From Sclerurus mexicanus (Eukaryota; Chordata; Aves; Passeriformes; Furnariidae): a stretch of DNA of 64,000 nt. The position numbers and the translations under genes were made by a program. The stretch is from contig VWZF01006057.1 in NCBI GenBank assembly GCA_013396755.1, positions 4,673 to 68,672 on the forward strand. The letters are read 5' to 3'. Below are positions 55,001 through 58,092 of this stretch, in pieces. The first letter of the stretch is position 1, and each line of letters opens with the position of its first letter. Below the pieces are notes generated by a model. The model made no database searches. It saw only the letters and a list, made by a program, of their open reading frames with translations, and was not told the DNA's origin.

Positions 55001-56012
55001 AAGGAGCAGTTGAAACCTGTGTCTGGAAACCCCGACTTCAGAAGGTTTGGAACATTGCAGGTAGAAGGAATTTAAAACAAACAGGAAAAAACAGTGCTGC
55101 TGGTGATTGCACTGCTTTTCAGTGATAAAGCAGGACTACACTCACATGGACATTTGTTTATGTGAGGTCAGGGCTTAAAAGCCCTGTGACAAATAAACAT
55201 TCCTGCTTTAGCATGTGCACTGACCGTGGTGTTCTTTCAATAAGCATGTGAGAAGAGGAAGGAGTTGATTTGAAACCAAAGCAAAGTAGGTTGGTACAAC
55301 TTGTTTCTCTTAAGAAAAGAATGAAACTTGTTCAGAAATACTTCCAACTTCTGCCCTGGCTAGTACTGCCAACAAAGACTTTTCTACATGTAATCTTTAC
55401 CTTGACAGTTAATATCTAAATCAAATATTATTAATAGGAGCAAAACAACACTGTTATGAAAGTTAAGATGTTCATAAGAACAGCCTGAAGTAAATAGTAA
55501 AGTGTGTTGCAGTTTGTAGTTCAACATAATTTCTGTGAAGCCATGTCTTGAGTTCATGAAGTAAATATTTGACAATATTTGGGTTACAGAATCCTAGCAA
55601 GCCTTAATGGGACAGTTTTTTTGTTGATCATGGGGGGAGAACAGCTTGCAAAATACAAGTTGACTTGAAAAACTGTTATGTTGATTGTATTTTGCAACTG
55701 TTTTATTCTGAAAACTCTGGTTTCTGTAGCAGATAAGCATCTTTTAGGGGAATTGTGCATATGGTGGCTTGTGAACTGGTTTGTTATGGACCAAAGTTCA
55801 TCTAACAGAATTCCCCCTTATACCTGCAGGCACTGAGTGCTCTTGAATCCATGGCATCAAACAAGCAATATGTGGATTATCAAGAGCAGCTCTCCCAGGC
55901 TTCTGTGTTCATCAGGCATCCAGAGCACTGTCTTCAGGATGGCAACAACCTGCTGGCTCTCCTTGTCAACACCCTGTACCCAGAAGTGCATTATTTGGAC
56001 AGCATTCGGTAG
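3146..56012 (+). CDS. EPG5: EPG5 gene, exons 2-44 (5' end outside the window)
   Basis: Ectopic P-granules autophagy protein 5, a very large, mostly helical cytosolic tether. In animals it is a Rab7 effector on late endosomes and lysosomes; it binds LC3/GABARAP on autophagosomes and promotes assembly of the STX17-SNAP29-VAMP fusion complex. Human loss causes Vici syndrome (known biology). Seen here: 43 exons with AG/GT borders and fully compatible phases, totalling 7,695 coding bases, 2,564 residues plus a TAG stop, no frameshift. The translation follows my recollection of human EPG5 along its whole length, for example LYPELP, HEFYELLLNY, NRARYRQFVKRIG, WLLNY, NQWAWSLILRLKLH, HRPGPQYG and YPEVHYLDSIR. 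The N-terminal 150 residues are acidic, Ser-rich and poorly conserved; conservation starts near RSVYPDL. Exon 1 with the initiator Met is not in the window. Intron sizes range from 94 bp (intron 22) to 3.7 kb (intron 11). Confidence 0.96.
4192..4660 (-). mobile_element. CR1 LINE fragment, inverted
   Basis: Starts GAATCATGGAACGTTAAGGG and continues with the inverted CR1 tail (GGTTGGAAGGGACCTTAAAG) and interior wording such as CAGCCTTCTCTTTTCACCTGC. It starts 18 bases after the stop of the exon 2 read-through frame. Confidence 0.82.
5671..5740 (+). repeat. Imperfect 26-28 bp tandem repeat
   Basis: Two and a half copies of a unit like GAATGTTATTTATTAAAAGA, with variants GAATGTTACCTATTAAAAGA and GAATGTTATTTATTGTGG. 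Confidence 0.6.
6294..6537 (+). CDS. EPG5: EPG5 exon 3
   Basis: Begins GVCADQCKV in phase 0 and ends with one base of a split codon. It encodes the conserved HQTLALHSYTSVLSRLQVES helix and the LLSSSSLLRS segment. Acceptor CTCCTTTCAG, donor GCAAG|GTGTGT. Confidence 0.95.
7366..7502 (+). CDS. EPG5: EPG5 exon 4
   Basis: Encodes SKQSENLSSDLSHLKECISV and then FSFTRRVIEDPQF and MWLQRL. Acceptor TTAATTTACAG, donor CTG|GTGAGG; starts in phase 1 and ends in phase 0. Confidence 0.95.
8077..8184 (+). CDS. EPG5: EPG5 exon 5
   Basis: Thirty-six codons: GSVLQRIGCPGDHLFLFNHI and then LRCPAGISEWACPFIQ. Acceptor CCCTGTAG, donor CAG|GTGTGA, phase 0 to 0. The GCPGDHLFL core is the family signature here. Confidence 0.95.
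8185..9218 (+). other. EPG5 intron 5
   Basis: About 1 kb with one old CR1-like piece (8813-8900) and otherwise nothing recognisable. Confidence 0.55.
8813..8900 (-). mobile_element. Old CR1 fragment (weak)
   Basis: TATAGAATGGAGTCATTTAG followed by GTTGGAAAAACCCCTTAATA and TTGAGTCCAGT resembles a decayed inverted CR1 tail. Confidence 0.5.
9219..9292 (+). CDS. EPG5: EPG5 exon 6
   Basis: Short exon encoding IKVLDNPSGVFHFMQTLALL and MSPV. Acceptor AATTTCAG, donor AA|GTGAGT. It leaves two bases of a Lys codon completed by exon 7. Confidence 0.94.
10626..10745 (+). mobile_element. CR1-type tail fragment
   Basis: GAGACTGGATGTGGCACTTA, TTGGATCAAGGGTTGGACTT and a GATTCTATGATTCT end. Nearly the same sequence lies inverted at 18606-18733. 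Confidence 0.75.
10883..11366 (-). mobile_element. CR1 LINE copy, inverted, ending at an N
   Basis: Begins GGTCACAGAATTGTTTAGGT and passes through CTAATATCCAATCTAAACCT, TTGTCCTATCACTTG and the GC-rich CR1 interior (CCCCCCAGCTCCCTCAGCCC). It is cut at the N at 11367 and probably resumes at 11638. Confidence 0.85.
11368..11636 (+). repeat. Exact duplicate of 10718-10986, bordered by single Ns
   Basis: By reading, all 269 bases repeat 10718-10986, and a lone N stands on each side (11367, 11637). The block starts and ends in the middle of unrelated features, so it is most likely an assembly join error rather than a biological duplication. Confidence 0.85.
11638..11720 (-). mobile_element. Probable continuation of the broken CR1
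   Basis: After the second N, sequence such as CAGCTGTTGCCACCAGCACC continues in CR1-like GC-rich style before turning AT-rich ahead of exon 7. Confidence 0.45.
11831..11939 (+). CDS. EPG5: EPG5 exon 7 (first LIR-like motif)
   Basis: Encodes NRVDFMCHMKPSERKSS, a Ser-rich linker and NWTLVDEGGEE. The W-T-L-V tetrapeptide at 11910-11921, followed by Asp/Glu, fits the LC3-interacting W-x-x-L/I/V pattern. Acceptor TTTAAACCAG, donor GAG|GTACTT. It lies just downstream of the assembly break at 11367-11637, which does not touch it. Confidence 0.94.
12229..12343 (+). CDS. EPG5: EPG5 exon 8 (second LIR-like motif)
   Basis: Encodes DEDPETSWILLSEDD and then LIALLSQFPFHELFQQFLGF. W-I-L-L at 12250-12261 has acidic residues on both sides, giving a second LC3-interacting-type motif 17 residues after the one in exon 7. 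Acceptor GTCTACAG, donor GAAG|GTAAAT; ends in phase 1. Confidence 0.95.
12491..12521. repeat. AT dinucleotide repeat
   Basis: AAATATATATGGAAGTATAT followed by an uninterrupted TA run, in intron 8. Confidence 0.8.
12957..13107 (+). CDS. EPG5: EPG5 exon 9
   Basis: Encodes AYFPEKTTPQEMMKIFAFAN, SLVELLSAGLETF and NRARYRQFVKRIGHLI, a highly conserved block. Acceptor TGGTCTTAG, donor AA|GTAAGA. Confidence 0.95.
14021..14176 (+). CDS. EPG5: EPG5 exon 10
   Basis: Encodes MTLCHVSDHWALYVSGNK, then HPYSLEKLQLEFDELFFRAV and LHVLKAK. Acceptor CTGTGTAG, donor AAAAG|GTAGAT; the Arg codon is split across the intron. Confidence 0.95.
14562..14719 (+). CDS. EPG5: EPG5 exon 11
   Basis: Encodes LGIWLFMSEMPYGTLS-type sequence (here LGVWLFMSEMPYGTLSSNML), then WRLFFVMHCAEND and LQPADCKQRLK. 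Acceptor AATCCAACAG, donor AAGG|GTAAAA. Only 385 bases after exon 10, and it precedes the longest intron. Confidence 0.95.
14720..18442 (+). other. EPG5 intron 11 (longest)
   Basis: 3.7 kb, AT-rich, with a T/G-rich patch near 15080-15140 and one CR1 tail at 16655-16808. Otherwise only chance frames; nothing else recognised. Confidence 0.6.
16655..16808 (+). mobile_element. CR1 LINE 3' end fragment
   Basis: GTTGTGGTTGCCCCATCCCT, then TTGGAATGAGATGATCTTTA and CTATTCTAGGATTCC. Confidence 0.8.
18443..18597 (+). CDS. EPG5: EPG5 exon 12
   Basis: Encodes DPEHLEHFEKYLQSMNCSEE, ICLLTTFAQMAQTKRADVDE and DFIKIIVLEIYE, close to the mammalian protein. Acceptor TTTTCCTAG, donor GAG|GTGAGT. A CR1 fragment starts only nine bases past the donor. 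Confidence 0.95.
18606..18765 (-). mobile_element. CR1-type tail fragment, inverted
   Basis: ACCATAGAATCACAGAATCA then GGTTGGAAGAGACCTCTGAG. It starts nine bases after the exon 12 donor and is a near match, reversed, to 10626-10745. Confidence 0.82.
19324..19464 (+). CDS. EPG5: EPG5 exon 13
   Basis: Forty-seven codons in phase 0: VSYVSLSTRETFSKVGRELL, GAIASIHTQIISILLDRI and RETIEKVGM. Acceptor CTTCCCAG, donor ATG|GTAAGT. Confidence 0.95.
19679..19843 (+). CDS. EPG5: EPG5 exon 14
   Basis: Fifty-five codons in phase 0: VSLYLFKELPLHLWKPSSSE, IALIRDWLLNYSL, NKLACIILEGLNWGFGEH. Acceptor GTCCTCAAAG, donor CAT|GTATGT. Confidence 0.95.
19844..21055 (+). other. EPG5 intron 14
   Basis: 1.2 kb, AT-rich. 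No repeat or coding match seen; it ends in the tandem acceptor TAGCAG. Confidence 0.55.
21056..21175 (+). CDS. EPG5: EPG5 exon 15 (tandem NAGNAG acceptor)
   Basis: Forty codons: NALHLDPAVHSEVALMVLEA, YQKYLSQKPYAGLLSES. The acceptor is TTTTTAGCAG, so splicing can use the first AG (exon from 21053, adding one Gln) or the second (from 21056). The second matches the human length and is the one given. Donor CAG|GTATCC. Confidence 0.92.
21384..21686 (-). mobile_element. CR1 LINE 3' end, inverted
   Basis: AATCATAGAATGGTTTGGAT, GGAAGGGACCTTAAACATCA, CACTTCCAGGGATCCAGGGG and the AACATCCCATCTAACCCTGC interior. Confidence 0.87.
22896..22960 (-). mobile_element. Short CR1 tail, inverted
   Basis: ATCATAGAATCGTAGAAGGT followed by TTGGGTTGGAAGGGACCCCA. 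Interior quickly lost. Confidence 0.75.
23081..23340 (+). CDS. EPG5: EPG5 exon 16
   Basis: Encodes VSYLASIVRYGETPETSFNQ, WAWSLILRLKLHRND, a variable GVQQGGPAMPV stretch, then LHPLLKAVKANIPIGCYLAL and AMTTLGH. More GC-rich than its neighbours. Acceptor CTTGTCCCAG, donor ACAG|GTACGT; ends in phase 2. Confidence 0.95.
23495..23876 (+). mobile_element. CR1 LINE 3' region with old reading frame
   Basis: GAGAAGACTGAGAGGGGATC, TGAGGAGCAATGGCCATAAG, GAGCACTGGAACAGGCTGCC and CCCTTCCAACCCCAGCAGTT to TTCTGTGATTCTCTGAC. The open frame reading MRSNGHKLKHKKFHLNMRSN is the 3' end of the CR1 ORF2 region, not a host gene. Confidence 0.87.
23884..24100 (-). mobile_element. CR1-type tail, inverted, ending at an N
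   Basis: TTTCACAGAATCACAGAATC, CCAAGATCATCGAGTCCAAC, GTGCCACATCCAGTTATTTC. It begins about eight bases after the end of the forward CR1, so the two tails face each other. Confidence 0.82.
24102..24626 (+). repeat. Exact duplicate of 23576-24100 after a single N
   Basis: By reading, 525 bases repeat the preceding block exactly, with the N at 24101 between the copies. Duplicate start and end points fall inside CR1 sequence. This looks like unmerged contig ends. Confidence 0.87.
25287..25305. repeat. 19-base A run
   Basis: Uninterrupted A homopolymer in intron 16. Length is prone to sequencing error. Confidence 0.9.
26098..26238 (+). CDS. EPG5: EPG5 exon 17
   Basis: Encodes IEKFCAEGIPLLGVLVQSRH, LRTVVHVLDKILPLFYSCQ and YYLLKNE. 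Acceptor TTTCCTGGCAG, donor CA|GTAAGC. Its phase joins exon 16 cleanly across the intron that holds the assembly break at 24101. Confidence 0.95.
26965..27109 (+). CDS. EPG5: EPG5 exon 18
   Basis: Encodes FLSYIQLFLHLDSGVPQGVT, QQVTHKVTQHLTGVNYGENV and KLLSSMIQ. Acceptor CATCCCTAG, donor CAG|GTAAGA. Confidence 0.95.
27900..28097 (+). CDS. EPG5: EPG5 exon 19
   Basis: Sixty-six codons in phase 0: THIFLSDQPNGVGPAAVLEF, WVQVLTSQQLWHRD, LDDLCKAAFQYSQEDCVQKL and LYQQHK. Acceptor AATTTTGCAG, donor AAG|GTAAAT. Confidence 0.95.
28214..28335 (-). mobile_element. CR1 fragment, inverted, lacking its tail
   Basis: CTCCCATGGACAGGAACACC, CTTCCAGGGATGGGACAGCC and ATTCTCTGGGCAGCCTGG. The diagnostic terminal repeat is missing or decayed. 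Confidence 0.65.
28711..28821 (+). CDS. EPG5: EPG5 exon 20
   Basis: Thirty-seven codons: NALGYHCDKGLLSSLVSWIV, AGNVTPSFVEGNANSSQ. Acceptor TTTCTGTGCAG, donor CAG|GTAAGT. Confidence 0.95.
29577..29696 (+). CDS. EPG5: EPG5 exon 21
   Basis: Forty codons: VWFSWMVLNMESIFEEDSQL, RRVVEGELVINSLTPDQALK. Acceptor GTTGTCCAG, donor AAG|GTGAGA. By my recollection, one residue shorter than human around INS-TPDQ. Confidence 0.95.
29697..31084 (+). other. EPG5 intron 21
   Basis: 1.4 kb without recognised repeats. Antisense chance frames around 30249-30695 show no family features. Confidence 0.55.
31085..31251 (+). CDS. EPG5: EPG5 exon 22
   Basis: Encodes KAQAQLKLPIVPSLQRLMVY, RWAHQALATPADHPLMPLIW and QKFFLLYLHRPGPQYG, among the best conserved parts. 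Acceptor TTTCTGCAG, donor GG|GTGAGT. The following intron is only 94 bases. Confidence 0.96.
31346..31573 (+). CDS. EPG5: EPG5 exon 23
   Basis: Encodes LPVDGCIGRRFFQSAAHVTL, EMKQRLIEVADFHHAASKAL, a variable RVESPVEGSDRSPEKAS linker and LTSPELHKELV. Acceptor ATTCTGCAG, donor CAG|GTAAAA. Confidence 0.95.
31574..33453 (+). other. EPG5 intron 23
   Basis: 1.9 kb with one old CR1 tail (31705-31800); otherwise nothing recognised. Confidence 0.55.
31705..31800 (-). mobile_element. Old CR1 tail, inverted
   Basis: TTCATAGACTCATTCAGGTT then ACCCAACCCTGCCAAGGCCC and CCATGTCCCCAG. Confidence 0.6.
33454..33577 (+). CDS. EPG5: EPG5 exon 24
   Basis: Encodes LCNVLVLWLEEESFQKGDTY, IPSLPKQYDVHRLAKVMQNQ, Q. 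Acceptor TTTCACTCAG, donor CAG|GTGACG. Confidence 0.95.
33578..35601 (+). other. EPG5 introns 24 and 25 around exon 25
   Basis: 33578-34405 and 34548-35601 contain no repeat I recognise. The frames on the minus strand near 34789-35214 have low-complexity Ser/Pro content and no family features. Confidence 0.5.
34406..34547 (+). CDS. EPG5: EPG5 exon 25
   Basis: Encodes DLWMEYVNVELVHHEFQEAL, NLWLQVQLESHTT and a variable VGQTDFTSPLS end. Acceptor TGTGCTTCAG, donor TCAG|GTAAAG. Confidence 0.94.
35602..35773 (+). CDS. EPG5: EPG5 exon 26
   Basis: Encodes AKERIMNNLKKFDAPKPPLP, then APVPVISSASLVSQKEAVQL and MRTDLNILQQHA; it reads as a proline-rich linker leading into a helix. Acceptor CTTTTTGTAG, donor CAA|GTGAGT. 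Confidence 0.94.
35831..36045 (-). mobile_element. CR1 LINE 3' end, inverted
   Basis: CATCACAGAATGGTTTGGAT, GGAAGGGACCTTAAAACCCA, CACTTCCAAGGATCCAGGGG. Very like the copy at 21384-21686. Confidence 0.87.
36569..36623. repeat. Pair of T homopolymer runs
   Basis: A 12-T run and a 15-T run separated by 28 bases in intron 26, preceded by GTTTGTTTTGTTTTG. Confidence 0.85.
36929..37091 (+). CDS. EPG5: EPG5 exon 27
   Basis: Encodes TAALWESQHVALNNEILDTV, PKLFVNREEQITLQLECRG and GCQGAALLTIQ, a likely beta-rich segment. Acceptor GCTTTTCAG, donor CAG|GTCAGA, which is a weak donor. Confidence 0.95.
37678..37820 (+). CDS. EPG5: EPG5 exon 28
   Basis: Encodes FEGKHKNEAVSQQLHALRKE, VRQLQAEATKPPSLGVVEAA and VHVENFI. 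QQLHALRKEVRQLQAEA has heptad spacing of leucines and may be a short coiled coil. Acceptor TGTCATTTAG, donor AAC|GTAGGT. Confidence 0.95.
37821..39023 (+). other. EPG5 intron 28
   Basis: 1.2 kb, AT-rich; no repeat or extra exon recognised. Confidence 0.55.
39024..39180 (+). CDS. EPG5: EPG5 exon 29
   Basis: Encodes ALINIYKVQPMPAIKKVGIS, LFFTLVEYVCDETQRNPPTR and QFFTSCIEILGQ. Acceptor TTTTTTTTTAG, donor CAG|GTGAGT. Confidence 0.95.
39181..41404 (+). other. EPG5 introns 29 and 30 around exon 30
   Basis: 39181-40165 and 40361-41404 show no repeat I recognise. Frames at 40490-41088 are chance. Confidence 0.5.
40166..40360 (+). CDS. EPG5: EPG5 exon 30
   Basis: Sixty-five codons in phase 0: VFISGTKSECKRLLQTILQN, RRLCTLLSPYFTPVASPSEF and LSEDNSDVVFMLLTK. 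Acceptor ATCTTCTCAG, donor AAG|GTAAGG. Confidence 0.95.
41405..41618 (+). CDS. EPG5: EPG5 exon 31
   Basis: Encodes FDLTQWLSLAKPPLAERTKL, LESIHLALNACGLEPEEDIL, MPFNIFCKHWTNLLQYQFPD and FLRLFVQ. Acceptor CTGTTGCAG, donor CAAA|GTGAGT; ends in phase 1. Confidence 0.95.
42392..42552 (+). CDS. EPG5: EPG5 exon 32
   Basis: Encodes SSEQLLSPDCWKASLKALGC followed by a variable hydrophilic linker (GSFKKSDSAETPVLRDAAE). Acceptor TTTCTCTAAG, donor CAG|GTGGGT. The next intron is only 107 bases. Confidence 0.93.
42660..42867 (+). CDS. EPG5: EPG5 exon 33
   Basis: Encodes VRETIEWLTTSFCKLRLASV, DFRTFGLFSKWTPYVAEV, NKFLEYLIKRLIN and a variable QEPVGSNTVLA end. Acceptor CCCTTTTCCAG, donor GCAG|GTAACA. Confidence 0.95.
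43404..43478 (+). mobile_element. Short CR1 tail
   Basis: GATGGGGCTCAGTGATCTTA, TTTTCCAACCTTAATTATTG, GATGATTCTGTGAATG. Confidence 0.65.
43574..43649 (+). CDS. EPG5: EPG5 exon 34 (second smallest after exon 6)
   Basis: 76 bases encoding ALQSLYSVIAGLFKPWILVL and DKEDA. Acceptor TTCCTTGTAG, donor CAAG|GTATTT. The FKPWILVL core fixes the identity. Confidence 0.93.
44544..44647 (+). CDS. EPG5: EPG5 exon 35
   Basis: Encodes NQPCYPWLESDSPVASAVVS, LFTDCIRLLHESFK. Acceptor TTCTTTTCAG, donor AAAG|GTGGGT; ends in phase 1. Confidence 0.95.
45507..45682 (+). CDS. EPG5: EPG5 exon 36
   Basis: Encodes KLLPSHHGALWLHLMHYCEC, CTAPRMPEFILYAFHTEFRR and LPWKEMHPDQMLMEEFFK. Acceptor TGATTCTAG, donor AAA|GTGAGT. 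Confidence 0.95.
45786..45835. repeat. TTCTACAT-type short tandem repeat
   Basis: About six copies of TTCTACAT or TTCTACATTC in intron 36 just past exon 36. Confidence 0.75.
46167..46352 (+). CDS. EPG5: EPG5 exon 37
   Basis: Sixty-two codons in phase 0: IERGSPKSCFLFLGYVLCEI, NWVSVLSDAWNPNPHPQTHN and MIVCLLYMIVLLAKEEQL. Acceptor CTTCCCAG, donor GAG|GTAATT. Confidence 0.95.
46353..48965 (+). other. EPG5 intron 37
   Basis: 2.6 kb with one inverted CR1 (48071-48370). 47470-47760 has open frames on the plus strand that show no match to any family I know. Confidence 0.55.
48071..48370 (-). mobile_element. CR1 LINE copy, inverted
   Basis: AGAATCATAGGATAGAATAT, GTCCAACTCCTGGCCCTGCA, CCTGGAGCTCTGGCAGCC, CCAACCTAACCCTGCCCTGA; a subfamily distinct from the GGAAGGGACC copies. 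Confidence 0.82.
48966..49175 (+). CDS. EPG5: EPG5 exon 38
   Basis: Seventy codons in phase 0: ESPLVNLLGQTSSLPWQLVG, ISSYESIISYCNSHYPPSVI, LAKDAGAELIVKLLKISAGF. It joins exon 37 with no residues missing relative to human, across a 2.6-kb intron. Acceptor CATCTTCAG, donor CTT|GTGAGT. Confidence 0.95.
49306..49450 (+). CDS. EPG5: EPG5 exon 39
   Basis: Encodes DATLKCRAYIRQVVRFLSTL, EQSGKITLAVLEQEMAKLL and DDVVIFNPP. Acceptor GTTGAACAG, donor CCAG|GTTTGT (weak). Confidence 0.94.
49451..50438 (+). other. EPG5 intron 39
   Basis: Includes the CR1 copy at 49815-50069; nothing else recognised. Confidence 0.5.
49815..50069 (+). mobile_element. CR1 LINE 3' end with small internal duplication
   Basis: GATACTGGAACAGGTTGCTC, TTCAAGGCCAGGTTGGATAA, ending ATTCCATGATTCTATGAC. 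The phrase GGTGTCCCTGATCTAGTGG / AGGTGTCCCTGCCCATGG shows a repeated unit of about 26 bases. Confidence 0.85.
50439..50681 (+). CDS. EPG5: EPG5 exon 40
   Basis: Encodes MDLHTRHLALSSLFTETLMM, LNNSSITTAESLRGTLRGW, KMHGLLAMPLLTAACQSLAS and VRHMAETTEACITAYFS. GC-rich (CACGGCCGAG, GGCCGAGACC). Acceptor GCCTTCCAG, donor CGGG|GTAGGG. Confidence 0.95.
50748..50835 (-). mobile_element. Short CR1 tail, inverted
   Basis: AATCGTGGAATGCTTTGGGT then TGGAAGGGACTGTAAAGGTC and CTTGTTCCAGCCC. Confidence 0.75.
50860..51097 (+). mobile_element. CR1 LINE 3' end
   Basis: AGGGCAGGGTTAGAAGGGTT, CTGGATCCCTGGAAGTGTCC, TTGGAACAAAATGGACTTGA, ending AATCTGTGATTCTGTG. Confidence 0.87.
51597..51816 (+). CDS. EPG5: EPG5 exon 41
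   Basis: Encodes QDLGWGPILASLQVPELTME, DFLQECLSLGSYLTLYVYLL, QCLNADQTLTNEMKILLT and SKWLEQVYP. Acceptor TTCTTCATAG, donor CCAG|GTATGA. Confidence 0.95.
51817..53308 (+). other. EPG5 intron 41
   Basis: 1.5 kb without CR1; contains the perfect hairpin at 52224-52264. Confidence 0.55.
52224..52264. repeat. Perfect 17-bp inverted repeat (hairpin) in intron 41
   Basis: Left arm GTTCAGAGCTGCTGAAC (52224-52240), loop GGGGACT, right arm GTTCAGCAGCTCTGAAC (52248-52264). The arms are exact reverse complements. Each arm is itself palindromic at its ends (GTTCAG...CTGAAC). Confidence 0.9.
53309..53524 (+). CDS. EPG5: EPG5 exon 42
   Basis: Encodes SAKEEAKLFLWWHKAMQLSL, VVIESVIRTLLLIQGRQSQL, AEERLTSGILGAIGLGRRSP. 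The acceptor is CACCTAAAG at 53308; another AG five bases on would break the frame. Donor CCAG|GTAAGG. Confidence 0.94.
54326..54482 (+). mobile_element. CR1 LINE 3' end
   Basis: CTCCTGGAAGTGTCCAAAGC, GGTCTAGTGGAAGGTGTCCT, AAACCATTCTATGATACTC. Confidence 0.85.
54644..54758 (+). CDS. EPG5: EPG5 exon 43
   Basis: Encodes FRVVARSLSAFLLVQIPADS, QVRLKAGSEPKLSQKAQQ. Acceptor CCCCCCCGCAG, donor CAG|GTGAGC. Confidence 0.95.
55830..56012 (+). CDS. EPG5: EPG5 exon 44 with stop codon
   Basis: Sixty codons plus TAG (56010-56012): ALSALESMASNKQYVDYQEQ, SVFIRHPEHCLQDGNNLLAL, LVNTLYPEVHYLDSIR. The C-terminus matches the family end and a second in-frame stop (TGA) follows two codons later. Acceptor ATACCTGCAG. 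Confidence 0.96.
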   Translation, partial: ALSALESMASNKQYVDYQEQLSQASVFIRHPEHCLQDGNNLLALLVNTLYPEVHYLDSIR

Positions 56013-57770
56013 CGGCGCTGAGCTCGCAGGGTCACCACTGAGTGCCCATTGCCCTGGTTTACAGTGTCCCTCTTGCACAAGTAATTTTTACCTTCAGAGT
56101 CTCACTCTAACCAAGTCAGAATTGTGAATAGAACAGCACACTGTTGAGCTTTCTCCACTTTAAGGTTTTCTTGCTTTCCTTTTGATTTTTAGGTCTGTGG
56201 AATTGCTTATGTTTTTTGGGGTTTTTTTTTTGTTTTTTTTGACTGAAAGCACTTGAATATCTTCCTGTGTGTGGTGCACTTCTGAGAGAAGGGTACCTGG
56301 GGATAGATGTACAAATCATTAATCAGCAAAGCTCATCCTGGAGCATCTGAAGTTTTTGCTTGGTGCCTTTTTTATTTTCCAATGTGTCATCGCTCAGGCC
56401 AGTTCAAATTTACTGGGGGATTGTCTGTAAAAGAGGTCTGACTTTCTTAACCAGGATACCTCTGAGTCTTACCTGAGTGTGTGTCTAGTGATTTTTGTGA
56501 AATCCCTGTGTTTGAAAAGGTGGTATTTTAAATTCTGACTTCTTTTTGCTATACCACAGTAATCTGTAGTTAAGAGGCATGCCTACAATCTTCACCCACT
56601 TCTGTAGATACTAACAAAAATTGGAACAAAAGAACTTGTTTTTTCCTATTTTCTAAATATTAGTATGTCTGCATCTATATTGTTTGATTAAATGCAAGTA
56701 ACTTCTAGCCAAGTTTAAGGGGATTTAAATCCAGAAACAGATTTTCTGGATCTCTAGTGTCTGGGAGGGGAACAGTCAGTTATGATCATGCTAGGTAGGA
56801 TTCCTTAATTCTTAAAGTCTTGTTGTTTAGGGAATACTGATTTAACAAGTGTGCACCCACCACTTAAGTTTATTTTCTTTTGCCTGGCTGGGCATGACAT
56901 GATAAGGTTTTAAAGGACACTGTGAAAAGCTATTTCTGTTGTGTTAAATTTGGCGATCACTTGTTAAAAGTCTGTTGCCAAAGCATGAACCATGAGCCTG
57001 TAAATCTGTTGTTTCAGCTGAATGATCACTGGTTTTGTTGCCTTGTCTGATTGTAAGATGCACTTTTGTTTTGGGAAAGCAGGAGGCAAATTTTTCCCAT
57101 TGCTTGTTTGACGTCCCTTTTATCACCGATCCATTTGAGGTGGCCCAAGGTCCTACAGTCCCAATCCCTACTCCTGTGTGAAGGAGCTGATTGCTTTTCC
57201 TCTTCCTCCATTAATTGTGCCTTTGTGTTCATGACATGGTTGCACGTTAGAACACGAGTTCTGGTCACTAGGGGATAGAAATGTGCTACCTACTGTCTGG
57301 TCGGTGATGCTTTGAACTGTTGCTCTCAATGGTGGTTCTGGTGCTGCGGATTCTCGGTGGATTCTGCTAATTATGCCAGCTGGGTCATTAGATCACCACC
57401 ATATTAATGTGGTCTCAGAGTTCTTTGCTCTATCTGCGAGCCTATAAATAGATATACATATGTACATCCCTCTGTATATTAACCAGATACCAAATGCAGC
57501 ATGTTTTTTAAGACTCTTTTGAAAAACTCGTGTCTGGAGGAATACATTCTGCTGCTTTCCCCTCCTCAAAGACTTAAAAGCACTGGTTTCATTAGGTTCT
57601 ATGTTATTGATCAGTTGCATATAAATGTGAAAAAGTCAGAAATATGTGTTTGACATGCACTTTTAAAATGAAGAGTTGTTTCAGCTGTTGAGTTTTTACA
57701 AATGTTGTATTTATAACATGCTATGTCTGCAAAGACCATGCAAAATAAAGATGAAAAAAATCAAGTAAAT
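56013..57770 (+). other. EPG5: EPG5 3' untranslated region (putative)
   Basis: AT-rich, without splice signals I trust or coding pattern, running from the stop to the first good AATAAA. It includes a T-rich run at 56211-56240 and an upstream ATTAAA at 56687-56692 that could give a shorter form. The true end could lie further on, at the second signal near 58087. Confidence 0.6.
57744..57749 (+). terminator. EPG5: Poly(A) signal AATAAA, candidate for EPG5
   Basis: Perfect AATAAA 1.7 kb after the stop codon, followed about 25 bases later by a modest T/G-containing stretch. It is the first canonical signal after the stop on this strand that I found. Confidence 0.5.
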
Positions 57771-58080
57771 TGTGACTGACACTGATATTTTCAACTTGAT
57801 GAAAGAATACACATCAGGTAACACATAGTTGCTGTATGTGTCACCCACAGACCAGTCTTCTGGCTTCATGGTAATGGCAGGAATCTGAACCTGGGCTTTC
57901 CTCAAACACAGAGGAGCAGTTTTGTGAACTAACAAAGCCACTGGCAAAGGTGAACTCCAGAGTCTGGGGCCTTATTTGAGTTGAGTTGGAGAATGAGTAT
58001 CTGTGGCATTTTGAATGTTTTCCTCACACAGCAATTGTTGCATTGGGATGAATTTTTGCCTGTGGATTGCAGCGTAAGTA

Positions 58081-58092
58081 TTTATTAATAAA
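58081..58092. terminator. Palindromic poly(A) signal readable on both strands
   Basis: TTTATTAATAAA is its own reverse complement, so it shows AATAAA on the plus strand (58087-58092) and on the minus strand (58086-58081). It lies between two genes that point at each other, EPG5 and SIGLEC15. Use by either is inferred, not shown. Confidence 0.4.

Larger units (their letters stand above)
53525..55829 (+). other. EPG5 introns 42 and 43 around exon 43
   Basis: Only the CR1 tail at 54326-54482 is recognised. 54759-55829 is AT-rich with nothing notable. Confidence 0.5.
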
